64,000 bases of DNA, taken from an uncultured Lachnospiraceae bacterium (GTDB lineage: Bacteria; Bacillota; Clostridia; Lachnospirales; Lachnospiraceae). The notes under the pieces are model-generated. The model had not been told where the DNA came from. It made no database searches and worked only from the letters and a program-made list of their open reading frames with translations. Positions 35,760 to 44,532 of this stretch are shown piece after piece. The stretch covers positions 3,444-67,443 of the forward strand of contig CAJUIO010000009.1 of the NCBI GenBank assembly GCA_910586025.1, in the 5' to 3' direction. Both the position numbers and the translations under genes were made by a program. Every line of letters starts with the position of its first letter. Positions within the stretch are counted from its first letter, which is position 1.

Positions 35760-36206
35760 CTATTCCTTTGCCAGTATCTTTACACTTCTGACTCCCTTCC
35801 TGCCCTCCATGACCTCCAGCATCTCGGACACATTGCCCGTTGTCGGAAGCACCTGGATACTGAGGCTTAAGGAAGCCATCCCATTAATGGGAATGCTCTG
35901 ATGAATTGTGAGTATATTTGCACCAAAATCGGCAATGATTTTAAGCACATCCGACAGAAGCCCGGGCTCATCCTCAATCTGCAGCGTGAGGGTGATGGTG
36001 GTTCCCTGGGAATTCTCATGAAACTCAAAGATATCTTCCTTGTATTTGTAGAAAGAGCTGCGGCTGATGCCAACCTGTCCGGCAGCCTCGTTTATGGTAT
36101 GCGCCCTCCCGGTATCAAGAAGCTTTTTGGCCTCCACCACCTTGAGAAGTACCTCCGGCACCGCCTGTTCCTTCACCACGTAGTACCGCTTTCCCATGCT
36201 TTTCAT
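35760..36206 (-). CDS. ACT-domain regulatory protein (UPF0735/PheB type)
   Basis: A 148-residue protein starts near MKSMGKRYYVVKEQAVPEVL. It has a helix-turn-helix-like segment (HTINEAAGQVGISRSSFYKY) and a C-terminal ACT domain (TLTLQIEDEPGLLSDVLKII). This is the UPF0735 layout found ahead of hom in many Firmicutes. It probably senses an amino acid and regulates this operon. Three in-frame ATGs lie between 36197 and 36218 and the start is not certain. Confidence 0.85.
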   Translation of the reverse strand: MKSMGKRYYVVKEQAVPEVLLKVVEAKKLLDTGRAHTINEAAGQVGISRSSFYKYKEDIFEFHENSQGTTITLTLQIEDEPGLLSDVLKIIADFGANILTIHQSIPINGMASLSLSIQVLPTTGNVSEMLEVMEGRKGVRSVKILAKE

Positions 36207-36234
36207 TTTTATACCCATGCCTTTCCCGCATGAG

Positions 36235-36256
36235 CCCTTCCCATGTGGGAACAGGC
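36235..36256 (-). promoter_or_regulatory. Leader hairpin upstream of the threonine-branch operon
   Basis: TTCCCA and TGGGAA flank two bases, extended outward by partly paired GGGCC/GGGCTC bases, about 30 nt ahead of the first gene. A second small stem (CTGAAA/TTTCAG) lies near 36269-36281. They could be parts of an attenuator. No T-box consensus was found. Confidence 0.35.
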
Positions 36257-36334
36257 CCAAACACGTAGACTGAAAATTTCAGCTTTCAATCTTGTAGTCC
36301 TCCGATTAAAGACACTTGTTCGTCAACGAGGGAT

Positions 36335-36363
36335 ATTGTAGCACAGGATGAGAGAGGTTGCAA
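36335..36363 (-). promoter_or_regulatory. Promoter of the ACT-hom-ApgM-aspartokinase operon
   Basis: On the reverse strand TTGCAA (36363-36358) and TACAAT (36340-36335) are 17 bases apart. The leader to the first gene is about 120 nt and contains two small hairpins. Confidence 0.7.
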
Positions 36364-36415
36364 GTATTTTTTCTCCGGGTGCCCGTATGCAGATTTCCTC
36401 TGCACGGGGCTGTAC

Positions 36416-36454
36416 ATAAAAAGCATGGGCAGATTTCAATTCTCTGCCCATGCC
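36416..36454 (-). terminator. Terminator downstream of glgD
   Basis: Leftward, GCATGGGCAGA and TCTGCCCATGC form an 11-bp stem followed by TTTTT. It ends the glgC-glgD transcript about 100 bp after the glgD stop. Confidence 0.9.
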
Positions 36455-36550
36455 ATTATAATACGTTTTTTCTTAATACAAAAGACCTTTTATATATTTT
36501 ATCAGAAATTTGTCCGGAATGACGCACTACATGAATCACCCGCCCATCCT

Positions 36551-37693
36551 TTATACGGTCTGGAACTTTGCTATGTAAACAGGGAAGGTGTCCGTTCCCC
36601 TCATCTCTTTCCCTGCAGTGATGGTGACATTCTTATCCGTGATGAGATATTCCACATTAGCGCCGGCCTCAACCACCGTACCCTGCATCAGCACGCAGTT
36701 CTTAACCTTTGCTCCCTTTGCGATCTTCACACCTCTGAATAACACGCTGTTCTCCACTTCGCCCTCGATCACGCAGCCGTCGGCAGCCATCACGTTCTGA
36801 ACCCTGGCCCCCTCGATATATCTGGTGGGGTTATCGTCACGGATCTTTGTATAGATGGGAGCGCCCGAGAAGAGCGCATCCAGATTATGGTCGTCGAGAA
36901 GCTTCATGTTCTCATCAAAGTAGCTCTTCATGCCGCTGATTCTTGCCACATATCCGTCGTATTTGTAAGCCTGCACGTTCAGCTTATTCAGCTGTGCGAG
37001 CAGCACGTCTCTCTCAAAGAACTGTTGTCCCCGCACAAAAGCCGTATTGACCATATCGATCAACAGCTCTCTCTCCACCACGTAAATGTTCATGGAGAAG
37101 TTCTGTATGCCGGGCTCCTTGTCGTTTACATAGATCTTGGTGATCCTCCCGTCGTTAATGTCAAAGGTATAGTAAAAGCCCTTATCATTAGACTGGCTCT
37201 TTAACAGACTCTCCGGAAGCTCCTGCTCATTGTATGCCACTGTCACGTCCGCTCCGCTTGCAATATGAGCGTCAATCATTGCCCTGAAATCAAAGTTCAC
37301 TGCAAGGTTGGTGTCCGACATGACCACGTATTTTTCCTTCTGGTCTCTCAGATTCTCAAGAATTCCCGCAAGAGCCTCCACGCGTCCCACATAGGGCTTG
37401 GATTCTTTCTCCGCAAAGGGAGGGAAAATGGTAAGGCCGCCGTTTTTACGCACCAGATCCCACTCGCGTCCGGAATCCAAATGATCCATCAGAGAGTGAT
37501 AGTTGTTATTAACCATCACCGATACATTATTGATATCGCAATGCGCCATGCTGGATAAAACAAAGTCGATCAGACGATAACGGCTGGCAAATGGGATGGA
37601 AGCCATCAAACGTACATTCACCAGTTCCGGAACCAGCGCGTCATAGCTGTTGGGGAATATGATACCCAGTGCACTTGTACTTGAATTTACCAT
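36551..37693 (-). CDS. glgD: Glucose-1-phosphate adenylyltransferase regulatory-type subunit GlgD
   Basis: The 380-residue nucleotidyltransferase-like protein starts MVNSSTSALGIIFPNSYDAL, lacks the standard GGxGxRL substrate loop of GlgC, and has a C-terminal left-handed beta-helix (GCVIEGEVENSVLFRGVKIA). GlgD forms heterotetramers with GlgC in Firmicutes and raises its activity in ADP-glucose synthesis. Its start overlaps the glgC stop by 7 bases. The cellobiose phosphorylase product glucose 1-phosphate is the substrate of this step. Confidence 0.93.
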   Translation of the reverse strand: MVNSSTSALGIIFPNSYDALVPELVNVRLMASIPFASRYRLIDFVLSSMAHCDINNVSVMVNNNYHSLMDHLDSGREWDLVRKNGGLTIFPPFAEKESKPYVGRVEALAGILENLRDQKEKYVVMSDTNLAVNFDFRAMIDAHIASGADVTVAYNEQELPESLLKSQSNDKGFYYTFDINDGRITKIYVNDKEPGIQNFSMNIYVVERELLIDMVNTAFVRGQQFFERDVLLAQLNKLNVQAYKYDGYVARISGMKSYFDENMKLLDDHNLDALFSGAPIYTKIRDDNPTRYIEGARVQNVMAADGCVIEGEVENSVLFRGVKIAKGAKVKNCVLMQGTVVEAGANVEYLITDKNVTITAGKEMRGTDTFPVYIAKFQTV

Positions 37694-38895
37694 TGTTCTT
37701 CACCGCCTTCCACATTTTTGTTTACCATGGCCTTAGGGCCGATCTTGGCATTGTCGCCTATGGTAACTCCCGAGCCGATCGTCGCAACGCCCTTCTCTTC
37801 CTCCGTGGGCATCGCTCCTACCACTGCGTTTTCTCCAATCGTTACATTCTCCGCCACGATGCAGTGCTTTACAACCGCACCCGCCTTGATCACGGTGCCG
37901 CCCATGACAACCGCATCCTCAACCACGGCTCCCTTTTCCACCCTGACGCCTGAAAAGAGAATGGAGTGCTTCACCGTACCCTTGATCCGGCATCCGTCGG
38001 TGAGCATGGAGTTCTCCACCTCCGCCCCGGCGCTGATCTTATGGCCTGTCATACCGCTGTTGCGGCTGTAGATCTTCCAGTCCTCGTCAAAAAGGTTGAT
38101 TCCGCTCTTCTCGGGATCCAGAACCTCCATATTTGCCTCCCAGAGGGAAGAAATGGTTCCCACATCCTTCCAGTAGCCGTTGAAACGATATGCATACATC
38201 TTGCGGCTGTCCCGAAGAAGATTGGGGATAATATTGTTTCCAAAGTCATTTTCGGATTCCGGATTCGCCTCGTCCTCCTCAAGATATTTCTTCAAAATAT
38301 CCCAGTTAAAGATATAGATACCCATGGAAGCCAGATTGGACTTGGGATTCTTGGGCTTCTCCTGGAATTCCGTGATTCTGTCCGTCTCATCCGCCACCAT
38401 CAGGCCAAAGCGCGAAGCCTCCTCCCAGGGAACCTCCATGACAGCCACGCTGAACTCAGCGCCCTTTTCCTTGTGAAACCTCAGGAAATCACTGTAGTCC
38501 TGCTTACAGATCTGGTCTCCGGAAAGAATGATGACATACTGCGGATCATATCTCTCAATGAACGAAATGTTCTGATAGATCGCATTTGCCGTTCCCTTGT
38601 ACCAGTCGGATCCGCTCGCCTTCTGATAAGGCGGAAGTACATGAACGCCGCCATAGAGACGGTCCAGATCCCAGGGCTGTCCGTTTCCGATATACTCGTT
38701 CAGCACAAGGGGCTGATACTGAGTCAGGATTCCTACCGTATCAATTCCTGAATTGACGCAGTTCGAGAGCGGAAAGTCGATAATACGATATTTGCCGCCG
38801 AAAGGAACTGCAGGTTTTGCAAGCGTCTCTGTCAGTGCGTACAGACGGGAACCCTGTCCGCCGGCAAGGAGCATTGCAATCATTTCTTTTGCCAT
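37687..38895 (-). CDS. glgC: Glucose-1-phosphate adenylyltransferase GlgC
   Basis: The 402-residue enzyme starts MAKEMIAMLLAGGQGSRLYA with the nucleotide-binding loop intact, followed by KPAVPFGGKYRIIDFPLSNC, and a C-terminal beta-helix (TVIKAGAVVKHCIVAENVTI). It makes ADP-glucose from glucose 1-phosphate and ATP, the committed step of glycogen synthesis. AGGAGG precedes the ATG, and a TATAAT box lies on the same strand near 38930-38935. It leads a two-gene operon with glgD. Confidence 0.96.
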   Translation of the reverse strand: MAKEMIAMLLAGGQGSRLYALTETLAKPAVPFGGKYRIIDFPLSNCVNSGIDTVGILTQYQPLVLNEYIGNGQPWDLDRLYGGVHVLPPYQKASGSDWYKGTANAIYQNISFIERYDPQYVIILSGDQICKQDYSDFLRFHKEKGAEFSVAVMEVPWEEASRFGLMVADETDRITEFQEKPKNPKSNLASMGIYIFNWDILKKYLEEDEANPESENDFGNNIIPNLLRDSRKMYAYRFNGYWKDVGTISSLWEANMEVLDPEKSGINLFDEDWKIYSRNSGMTGHKISAGAEVENSMLTDGCRIKGTVKHSILFSGVRVEKGAVVEDAVVMGGTVIKAGAVVKHCIVAENVTIGENAVVGAMPTEEEKGVATIGSGVTIGDNAKIGPKAMVNKNVEGGEEQW

Positions 38896-38986
38896 AATAC
38901 TGCCCTCCTATTTTGTAGCCTTGTACAAAATTATACATTATTTTACCTAAAAATGATAGGTTTTTATAATTTTTTTTAGAAAAAAT

Positions 38987-40417
38987 CTACAGAAGTTCCT
39001 TCAGCAGCTGATTTACCATCCCCGGGTCAGCCTTTCCCTTCATAGCCTTCATGGTCTGCCCGACCAGGAAGCCGATAGCCTTCTCCTTTCCGCCCCTGTA
39101 ATCCGTCACGGACTGGGGATTGTCCGCAATCACTTTCTCCACGGCCCTTCGCAGGGCACTCTCGTCGTTTACCGTCTTAAGGCCCTTCTCCTCCACGTAT
39201 TTCTCCGGATCAATGTCATTTTCAAACATTTCCTCAAAAACCTCCTTGGCCACAGTGCTGTTGACGGCTTTGGAATCGGCCAGGGAAATCAGCTTTGCCA
39301 GGTGCTCCGGGGAAAAGCGGATATCCTCCGGATCCATCTCCTTTTCCTTCAGAAGGCGCAGCGTCTCCACCATGAGCCAGTTGGATACCTTCTTGGGCTG
39401 TGCTCCAAGGGCCACTGTGGCCTCAAAGAGATCCGCCATGCGCTTGGCCGCCGTAATAATATCGATATCATAATCGGGAAGATCGAACTCCCTTTTGTAG
39501 CGTGCCATCTTGTCCTCCCGAAATTCGGGCTGCTTTCTGCGGATCTCATCAAGAAATGCGTTGTCCAGCACGACAGGCACCAGATCCGGATCCGGGAAAT
39601 AGCGGTAGTCCTGGGCGTCCTCCTTGCTTCTCATGGCATAGGACTCTCCCTTCGCATCATCCCAGCGCCTGGTCTCCTGAATGACCTTATGACCGGACTC
39701 AAGCAGGTCAATCTGCCGCTCCCTCTCCCCCTCAATGGCCCTGGCAATGGCCTTGAAGGAATTGAGATTTTTCATTTCGGTCCTGGTTCCGAACGCTTCC
39801 GCTCCCGCTTCCCTGACGGAAAGGTTCACGTCCGCCCGCATGGACCCCTCCTGAAGCTTGCAGTCCGAGGCTCCAAGGTACTGAATGGTCATGCGCAGCT
39901 TTTCCAGATAGGCGATTACCTCCTGCGCACTTCTCATGTCCGGCTCGGACACGATCTCGATGAGAGGCACGCCGGAACGGTTATAGTCCACAAGAGAACA
40001 GTCGTCCCACTCGTCATGGATCAGCTTTCCCGCATCCTCCTCCATGTGGATCTCATGGATCCCCACAAGCTTCTTTCCGTTTTCCGTCTCAATCTCCACA
40101 TTTCCATTCCGGCAGATGGGCAGATACAGCTGAGAAATCTGGTAATTCTGCGGATTATCGGGATAAAAGTAGTTCTTACGGTCAAATTTGCAGTATTTGG
40201 TGATCTCGCAGTTTGTGGCAAGCCCTACAGCCACCGCATATTCCAGAACCCGCTTATTGAGCACGGGAAGCGATCCCGGCATCCCTGTGCAGACCGGGCA
40301 GGTATGGGTATTGGGCTCGCCTCCGAAGGCTGTGGAACAGCCGCAGAAAATCTTGGTTTTTGTGGCAAGCTCCACGTGAACCTCGAGACCGATCACTGTT
40401 TCGTATTGCTTTTCCAT
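38987..40417 (-). CDS. gatB: Asp-tRNA(Asn)/Glu-tRNA(Gln) amidotransferase subunit B
   Basis: The 476-residue protein starts MEKQYETVIGLEVHVELATK, has the kinase-like GatB signatures HTCPVCTGMPGSLPVLNKR and DYNRSGVPLIEIVSEPDM, and ends in the helical YqeY-type tail (KADPGMVNQLLKELL). It activates the misacylated tRNA and receives ammonia from GatA. An upstream in-frame extension is open, but AGGAGG stands six bases before this ATG, which begins one base after the gatA stop. Confidence 0.96.
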   Translation of the reverse strand: MEKQYETVIGLEVHVELATKTKIFCGCSTAFGGEPNTHTCPVCTGMPGSLPVLNKRVLEYAVAVGLATNCEITKYCKFDRKNYFYPDNPQNYQISQLYLPICRNGNVEIETENGKKLVGIHEIHMEEDAGKLIHDEWDDCSLVDYNRSGVPLIEIVSEPDMRSAQEVIAYLEKLRMTIQYLGASDCKLQEGSMRADVNLSVREAGAEAFGTRTEMKNLNSFKAIARAIEGERERQIDLLESGHKVIQETRRWDDAKGESYAMRSKEDAQDYRYFPDPDLVPVVLDNAFLDEIRRKQPEFREDKMARYKREFDLPDYDIDIITAAKRMADLFEATVALGAQPKKVSNWLMVETLRLLKEKEMDPEDIRFSPEHLAKLISLADSKAVNSTVAKEVFEEMFENDIDPEKYVEEKGLKTVNDESALRRAVEKVIADNPQSVTDYRGGKEKAIGFLVGQTMKAMKGKADPGMVNQLLKELL

Positions 40418-40418
40418 G

Positions 40419-41927
40419 CTATGCCTCCTCTCCTGCGCCGGCGCTGCCGCCGGATACACCGCTCCCTGTATTTTGCATGGGCCCTGCGAATCCGCCCCTG
40501 GCCCTTTCATAAGTATAAGCGGCACGGATCAGCTTCTTCTCCTGGAAGCAGTCCCCGATCAGCTGCAGGCCGATGGGCAGGCCCCTGCTGTCAATTCCAC
40601 AGGGCACGGACAATCCCGGCAGTCCCGCAAGATTCACGGATATCGTATAAATGTCTCCCAGATACATCTTGATGGGGTCCGACAGGCTCTCCCCAAGTCT
40701 TGGTGCCGTGGCGGGTGCCACCGGCCCCAGGATCATGTCGTATTTCGCAAAGGCATCGTCAAAAGCCTTTTTAATCAGGGCCTTCACCCGGAGAGCCTTC
40801 AGATAGTAAGCGTCGTAATAGCCGGAGCTGAGCACAAAGCTTCCCAGCATGATTCTTCTCTTTACCTCGGGGCCAAAGCCCTCGGAGCGGGACTTCTTAT
40901 ACATATTGTGAAGTCCGCTGTAGTTTTGTGTGCGGTAGCCGTACTTGATTCCGTCAAACCGTTCAAGATTGGAGCTTGCCTCCGCCGCAGCTATGGTATA
41001 ATAGGCGGGAATCGCATACTCCGCAAGGCTTAAGTCAAATTCCTCCACCAGGGCTCCTTTCTCTTTCAGAACCTTTGCGGCTCCAAACACCGCCTCTTTT
41101 ATCTCCGGATCTAATCCCTCCCCGAAATAATCTCTGGGTATTCCGATCCGCAGTCCCTTTACGTCCTCCACAAGAGCGTCTGTAAAGTCCGTATCGTCCC
41201 GCTTTATGGAGGTGGAGTCCTTCGGATCGTGAGAGGCAAGAATTTCCATGATTGTGGCGCAGTCCCTCACATCCTTACACAGCGGACCGATCTGGTCAAG
41301 GGATGAACCATATGCGATCAGGCCGTAGCGGGACACAGTTCCGTAGGTGGGCTTCATCCCCACCACGCCGCAGAAGGAGGCGGGCTGCCGGATGGAGCCG
41401 CCCGTGTCAGAGCCAAGAGCATAGAAGCATTCCCCCGCCGCCACCGCCGCGGCGCTTCCCCCCGAGGAGCCGCCCGGAACATGTCCGGGGTTCCAGGGAT
41501 TTTTTGTCTCGCCAAAGGCCGAGGTCTCCGTGGTGGAGCCCATGGCAAACTCGTCCATGTTTGTCTTTCCGAGAATCACGGCTCCTGCCCGCTCCAGATT
41601 CAGGACCGCCTGTGCCGAAAAAGTGGGAACAAAATTTCCCAGTATCTTGGAGGAGCAGGTGGTGAGAAGCCCCTGCGTACACATGTTGTCCTTGATGGCT
41701 GTGGGAACGCCCGCAAGGGGACCGGTAAGAATTCCCTGATCAATCTTTTTCTGTATTTCCTGCGCCTTTGCAAGCGCTCCCTCTCTGTCCACTGTCACAT
41801 AGCAGTTGTAAAGGCTCTCGCTCTCCTCAATCCGGGAAAGTGATGCCTCCACTGCCTGCATGACGGTCACTTCCCCGTTCTTGATCGCCGCGCCAAGCTC
41901 TGTGGCGGTTTTGTCAAGTATACTCAT
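40419..41927 (-). CDS. gatA: Asp-tRNA(Asn)/Glu-tRNA(Gln) amidotransferase subunit A
   Basis: The 502-residue amidase-signature enzyme starts MSILDKTATELGAAIKNGEV and carries the Ser-cisSer-Lys triad region: AIKDNMCTQGLLTTC, GSSGGSAAAVAAGE and GSDTGGSIRQPASFCG. It releases ammonia from glutamine for GatB. AAAGGA nine bases ahead supports this start over one 21 bases upstream. It lies between gatC and gatB. The C-terminal tail is Gly/Ser-rich. Confidence 0.96.
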   Translation of the reverse strand: MSILDKTATELGAAIKNGEVTVMQAVEASLSRIEESESLYNCYVTVDREGALAKAQEIQKKIDQGILTGPLAGVPTAIKDNMCTQGLLTTCSSKILGNFVPTFSAQAVLNLERAGAVILGKTNMDEFAMGSTTETSAFGETKNPWNPGHVPGGSSGGSAAAVAAGECFYALGSDTGGSIRQPASFCGVVGMKPTYGTVSRYGLIAYGSSLDQIGPLCKDVRDCATIMEILASHDPKDSTSIKRDDTDFTDALVEDVKGLRIGIPRDYFGEGLDPEIKEAVFGAAKVLKEKGALVEEFDLSLAEYAIPAYYTIAAAEASSNLERFDGIKYGYRTQNYSGLHNMYKKSRSEGFGPEVKRRIMLGSFVLSSGYYDAYYLKALRVKALIKKAFDDAFAKYDMILGPVAPATAPRLGESLSDPIKMYLGDIYTISVNLAGLPGLSVPCGIDSRGLPIGLQLIGDCFQEKKLIRAAYTYERARGGFAGPMQNTGSGVSGGSAGAGEEA

Positions 41928-41961
41928 CTGATCTGATCCTTTCTGCATTAAAATTCATATT

Positions 41962-42255
41962 CTATTCGAACGTCCTTGGCACCGCAAACATCCCGTTCTT
42001 TTCCTCGGGCGCATTCTTAAGAATTGCTTCTCTCTCATCCCCATTGGTGACCACGTCCTCCCGGAACACATTATTCACCGGAAACACATGGGACATGGGC
42101 TCCACTCCCCGGGTGTCAAGCTCGCCCAGCTTGTCAATGTAGTCCAGCATGCTTCCCATATCCTTCTTTGCCCGCTCCTTCTCCTCGTCCGTAAGCTCAA
42201 GCTTGGCAAGGATTCCTACATATTCGATGGTCTCGTCTGAAATTATATTTGCCAT
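41962..42255 (-). CDS. gatC: Asp-tRNA(Asn)/Glu-tRNA(Gln) amidotransferase subunit C
   Basis: The 97-residue protein has the GatC pattern IEYVGILAKLELTDEEKERA, the MLDYIDKLGELDT helix and the VFPVNNVFREDVV segment. It stabilises the GatA-GatB complex. First gene of the gatCAB operon, with a stable hairpin 40 bp ahead (42295-42326). Confidence 0.95.
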   Translation of the reverse strand: MANIISDETIEYVGILAKLELTDEEKERAKKDMGSMLDYIDKLGELDTRGVEPMSHVFPVNNVFREDVVTNGDEREAILKNAPEEKNGMFAVPRTFE

Positions 42256-42294
42256 TTATCTGATTCCTTTCTTCTGGTATGCTCTTCCAACGCT

Positions 42295-42326
42295 ACCCTC
42301 AGTGTACAAGGGGATACACTGAGGGT
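42295..42326. repeat. Perfect hairpin in the gatC leader
   Basis: ACCCTCAGTGTA and its exact complement enclose 8 bases. It lies between the divergent gatC and lipase-like genes, 40 bp from gatC, so it is not placed to end either transcript. It is probably a leader structure or leftover repeat. A GTTACCGTTCGCACG stretch at 42350 faintly resembles the ends of elements A-C. Confidence 0.6.
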
Positions 42327-42454
42327 TTCCTGCACTATTGTATCAACGTTACCGTTCGCACGTCAACCTATAGGGCCAAATTCGCCGCTTTTCAGCCTCC
42401 CCATGATGTGATAAAATATTGAAAAATCCGTTTACACAAAAAGGAGCTGGTTTC

Positions 42455-43807
42455 ATGATTATTCTGCCGCATATTTTCATATTTCTTGTTGCCATCGGCA
42501 GCTTTTTGAGACGCATTTTTACAACCCCGGATGCGGCAATATACATAAATTTTACAGTAAGCGCCTGCCTGTTTCTCTACATCGCGGTAACGCTTTTCCT
42601 CCATATCATGCCCTGCCGTCTGAGATCTCCTCTTTCTCCCCGGCTGAAAATCATGTATGGCGGCAGAAATATCCTGCGGTACTGCCTGTGGGGGATACTG
42701 ATTCAGTTTCCCTTTTATCTGGCCATGTATCTCGCACACTGGCCTTCCCCCGACCTAATAAGCGCCGTGGTCTTTTTTATGGACGGTGCCTTCTGCTTCC
42801 TGCATTTTTATCTGCTGGCGTTAAACGGATGCGTCAGGATTCTTTTCACCTGCAGAAGGCTGGGCATTGCAACACGCATTTTTATTGTCTTTACTCTCTG
42901 GATTCCCCTGTTTAACCTGTTTCTTCTGAAATATATGAGCCAGATGGCCAAGGAAGAATTTGATCAGGAAAACTGTCGTTTCGAGAACAGAAGGAACCGT
43001 GACGGCTCTCTGGCCTGCGCCACCCGTTATCCCATCCTCATGCTCCACGGCATCGGGTTCCGTGACCTGCGTTACTTTAATTACTGGGGCAGGATTCCCA
43101 AAGAGCTGGTAAAAAACGGTGCCATTGTCTACTACGGCCATCAGGAGGCCTGGGGAACCATTGAGGATAATGCCCTGATCATAAAGAAAAAGCTGGAAGA
43201 GATCCTTCTGGAAAACCACTGTGACAAGGTAAACATCATCGCTCACTCCAAGGGAGGGCTGGATGCCAGATATCTGATCAGCGGTCTTGGCATGGCGGAG
43301 CACGTGGCCTCTCTCACCACCGTCTCAACGCCCCACCGCGGCTCGGAGCTTCTGAATATCCTGAACCGCCTTCCGGACAGTGTCTACCGTTTTATCGCCT
43401 CTCTTTTTGATAAAAGCTTTGCAAAATTCGGCGATATCCGCCCGGACTGCTACCATTCCAGCAAGCAGCTCTCCCCCGGGTTCTGCCTGGAATTCAACGA
43501 AAAATATCCCGATGTCCAGGGCGTTTACTATCAGAGCTACGCCTCGGTGGTAAAGCACACCTTTGGAGACGGCCTGCTCTCCATTCCCAATCTGCTCATG
43601 TTCCTTGCGGGCGCACCAAAAAATGACGGGCTGGTGACGGTCGACTCCGCCGTGTGGGGAAATTTCCGGGAAACCTTTATAAGCAGCGGAAGGCGGGGAA
43701 TCTCCCACGGGGATATGATTGATTTGAAACGCGAGGATTACAGGGGATTTGACGTGCTGGAGGCTTATGTGAAGATGGCATCGCAGCTTAAGGAGATGGG
43801 ATTTTAA
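42455..43807 (+). CDS. Membrane-anchored alpha/beta-hydrolase (lipase/esterase-like)
   Basis: The 450-residue protein begins MIILPHIFIFLVAIGSFLRR and has about four or five membrane helices in residues 1-160. The C-terminal domain has YPILMLHGIGFRD (oxyanion region), the nucleophile elbow IIAHSKGGLDARYL (AHSKG fits GxSxG with Ala in place of the first Gly), STPHRGSELLN, and a late DGLVTVDSA plus SHGDMI region giving Asp and His. This is like LipA/EstA triacylglycerol lipases, but substrate is unknown. AAAGGAG lies nine bases before the chosen ATG. It is monocistronic. Confidence 0.8.
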   Translation: MIILPHIFIFLVAIGSFLRRIFTTPDAAIYINFTVSACLFLYIAVTLFLHIMPCRLRSPLSPRLKIMYGGRNILRYCLWGILIQFPFYLAMYLAHWPSPDLISAVVFFMDGAFCFLHFYLLALNGCVRILFTCRRLGIATRIFIVFTLWIPLFNLFLLKYMSQMAKEEFDQENCRFENRRNRDGSLACATRYPILMLHGIGFRDLRYFNYWGRIPKELVKNGAIVYYGHQEAWGTIEDNALIIKKKLEEILLENHCDKVNIIAHSKGGLDARYLISGLGMAEHVASLTTVSTPHRGSELLNILNRLPDSVYRFIASLFDKSFAKFGDIRPDCYHSSKQLSPGFCLEFNEKYPDVQGVYYQSYASVVKHTFGDGLLSIPNLLMFLAGAPKNDGLVTVDSAVWGNFRETFISSGRRGISHGDMIDLKREDYRGFDVLEAYVKMASQLKEMGF

Positions 43808-43811
43808 GCAT

Positions 43812-43850
43812 CTCAAAACGGGCGGAAGCTGATTCCTGCCCGTTTTTTAA
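43812..43850. terminator. Terminator between convergent genes
   Basis: AAAACGGGC and GCCCGTTTTTT flank a 14-base loop just after the lipase-like gene; it can also end the aldolase transcript from the other side. Confidence 0.85.
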
Positions 43851-43860
43851 TCTGAGAGGA

Positions 43861-44532
43861 TCACCGCTGCGCCCTGGGCGTTCCGCCCCGCCGGATTCCA
43901 AATTTCTCCCTCATGGCAAGAAGCCTTTCAATCTGCTCCCGTGTCAGTGTGTTCTGCTTTCCGATAAGTTTTTCCGTGATCAGCAGAATATTTGCATAAT
44001 ATTCCATAGTTTCCAGACGGTAGTATGCCGAATAGGGATCCTCCGCCCAGGTCACCGCCCCGTGGTTTGCCAGAAGCACGCCGTTGTGGGTGCGGCAGTA
44101 GGGTGCGATCACCTCCGGCACCTCCTTTGAGCCAAGCTCCGCATAAGGGGCAATGGGCACGTCTCCCAGGGTAACCACCGCCTCCGCAAGCACCGGAGCT
44201 TCCAGCGGTATTCCCGCAATGGCAAAGCAGGTGCAGATGGGCGGATGGGCATGACAGACCGAGCGGATCTCCGGGTTTTCCTGATAGGCGCGAAGATGCA
44301 TCTTAAGCTCCGACGAGGGCTTACGATCTCCCTCCAGCACATTTCCCTGTAAATCTACCTTTACCAGCATTTTCTTCTTCATATAGCCCTTGGAGACTCC
44401 CGTGGGTGTGGCCCACACCTCGTTCTCCCCGGTCCTGACGGAAATATTTCCGTCATTTGCCGCCACAAAGTTTCTCGCATACATGCGCCGGCCGATATCA
44501 ATAATCGCCTTTTTGGCCTCTTTCTGTGTCAT
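43861..44532 (-). CDS. Class II aldolase/adducin-family protein (likely 5'-deoxy/methylthio-ribulose-1-P aldolase)
   Basis: The 223-residue protein has AANDGNISVRTGENEVWATP, a zinc-site CHAHPPICTCFAIAG and GVLLANHGAVTW. It belongs to the fuculose-1-phosphate aldolase family. It overlaps mtnA by four bases; MtnA makes (methylthio)ribulose 1-phosphate, so this aldolase probably cleaves that product to DHAP and an aldehyde, as in the known DHAP shunts for 5'-methylthioadenosine and 5'-deoxyadenosine. A fuculose or rhamnulose role is less likely given the neighbour. Confidence 0.85.
   Translation of the reverse strand: MTQKEAKKAIIDIGRRMYARNFVAANDGNISVRTGENEVWATPTGVSKGYMKKKMLVKVDLQGNVLEGDRKPSSELKMHLRAYQENPEIRSVCHAHPPICTCFAIAGIPLEAPVLAEAVVTLGDVPIAPYAELGSKEVPEVIAPYCRTHNGVLLANHGAVTWAEDPYSAYYRLETMEYYANILLITEKLIGKQNTLTREQIERLLAMREKFGIRRGGTPRAQR

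Noticed and set aside
36207..36334. T-box or other amino-acid riboswitch ahead of the threonine operon
   Set aside because: The leader is about 120 nt with two small hairpins, but no T-box consensus or known riboswitch core was seen.
39302..40672. Rightward 456-codon frame
   Set aside because: Antisense to gatB with no start signal or family motif.
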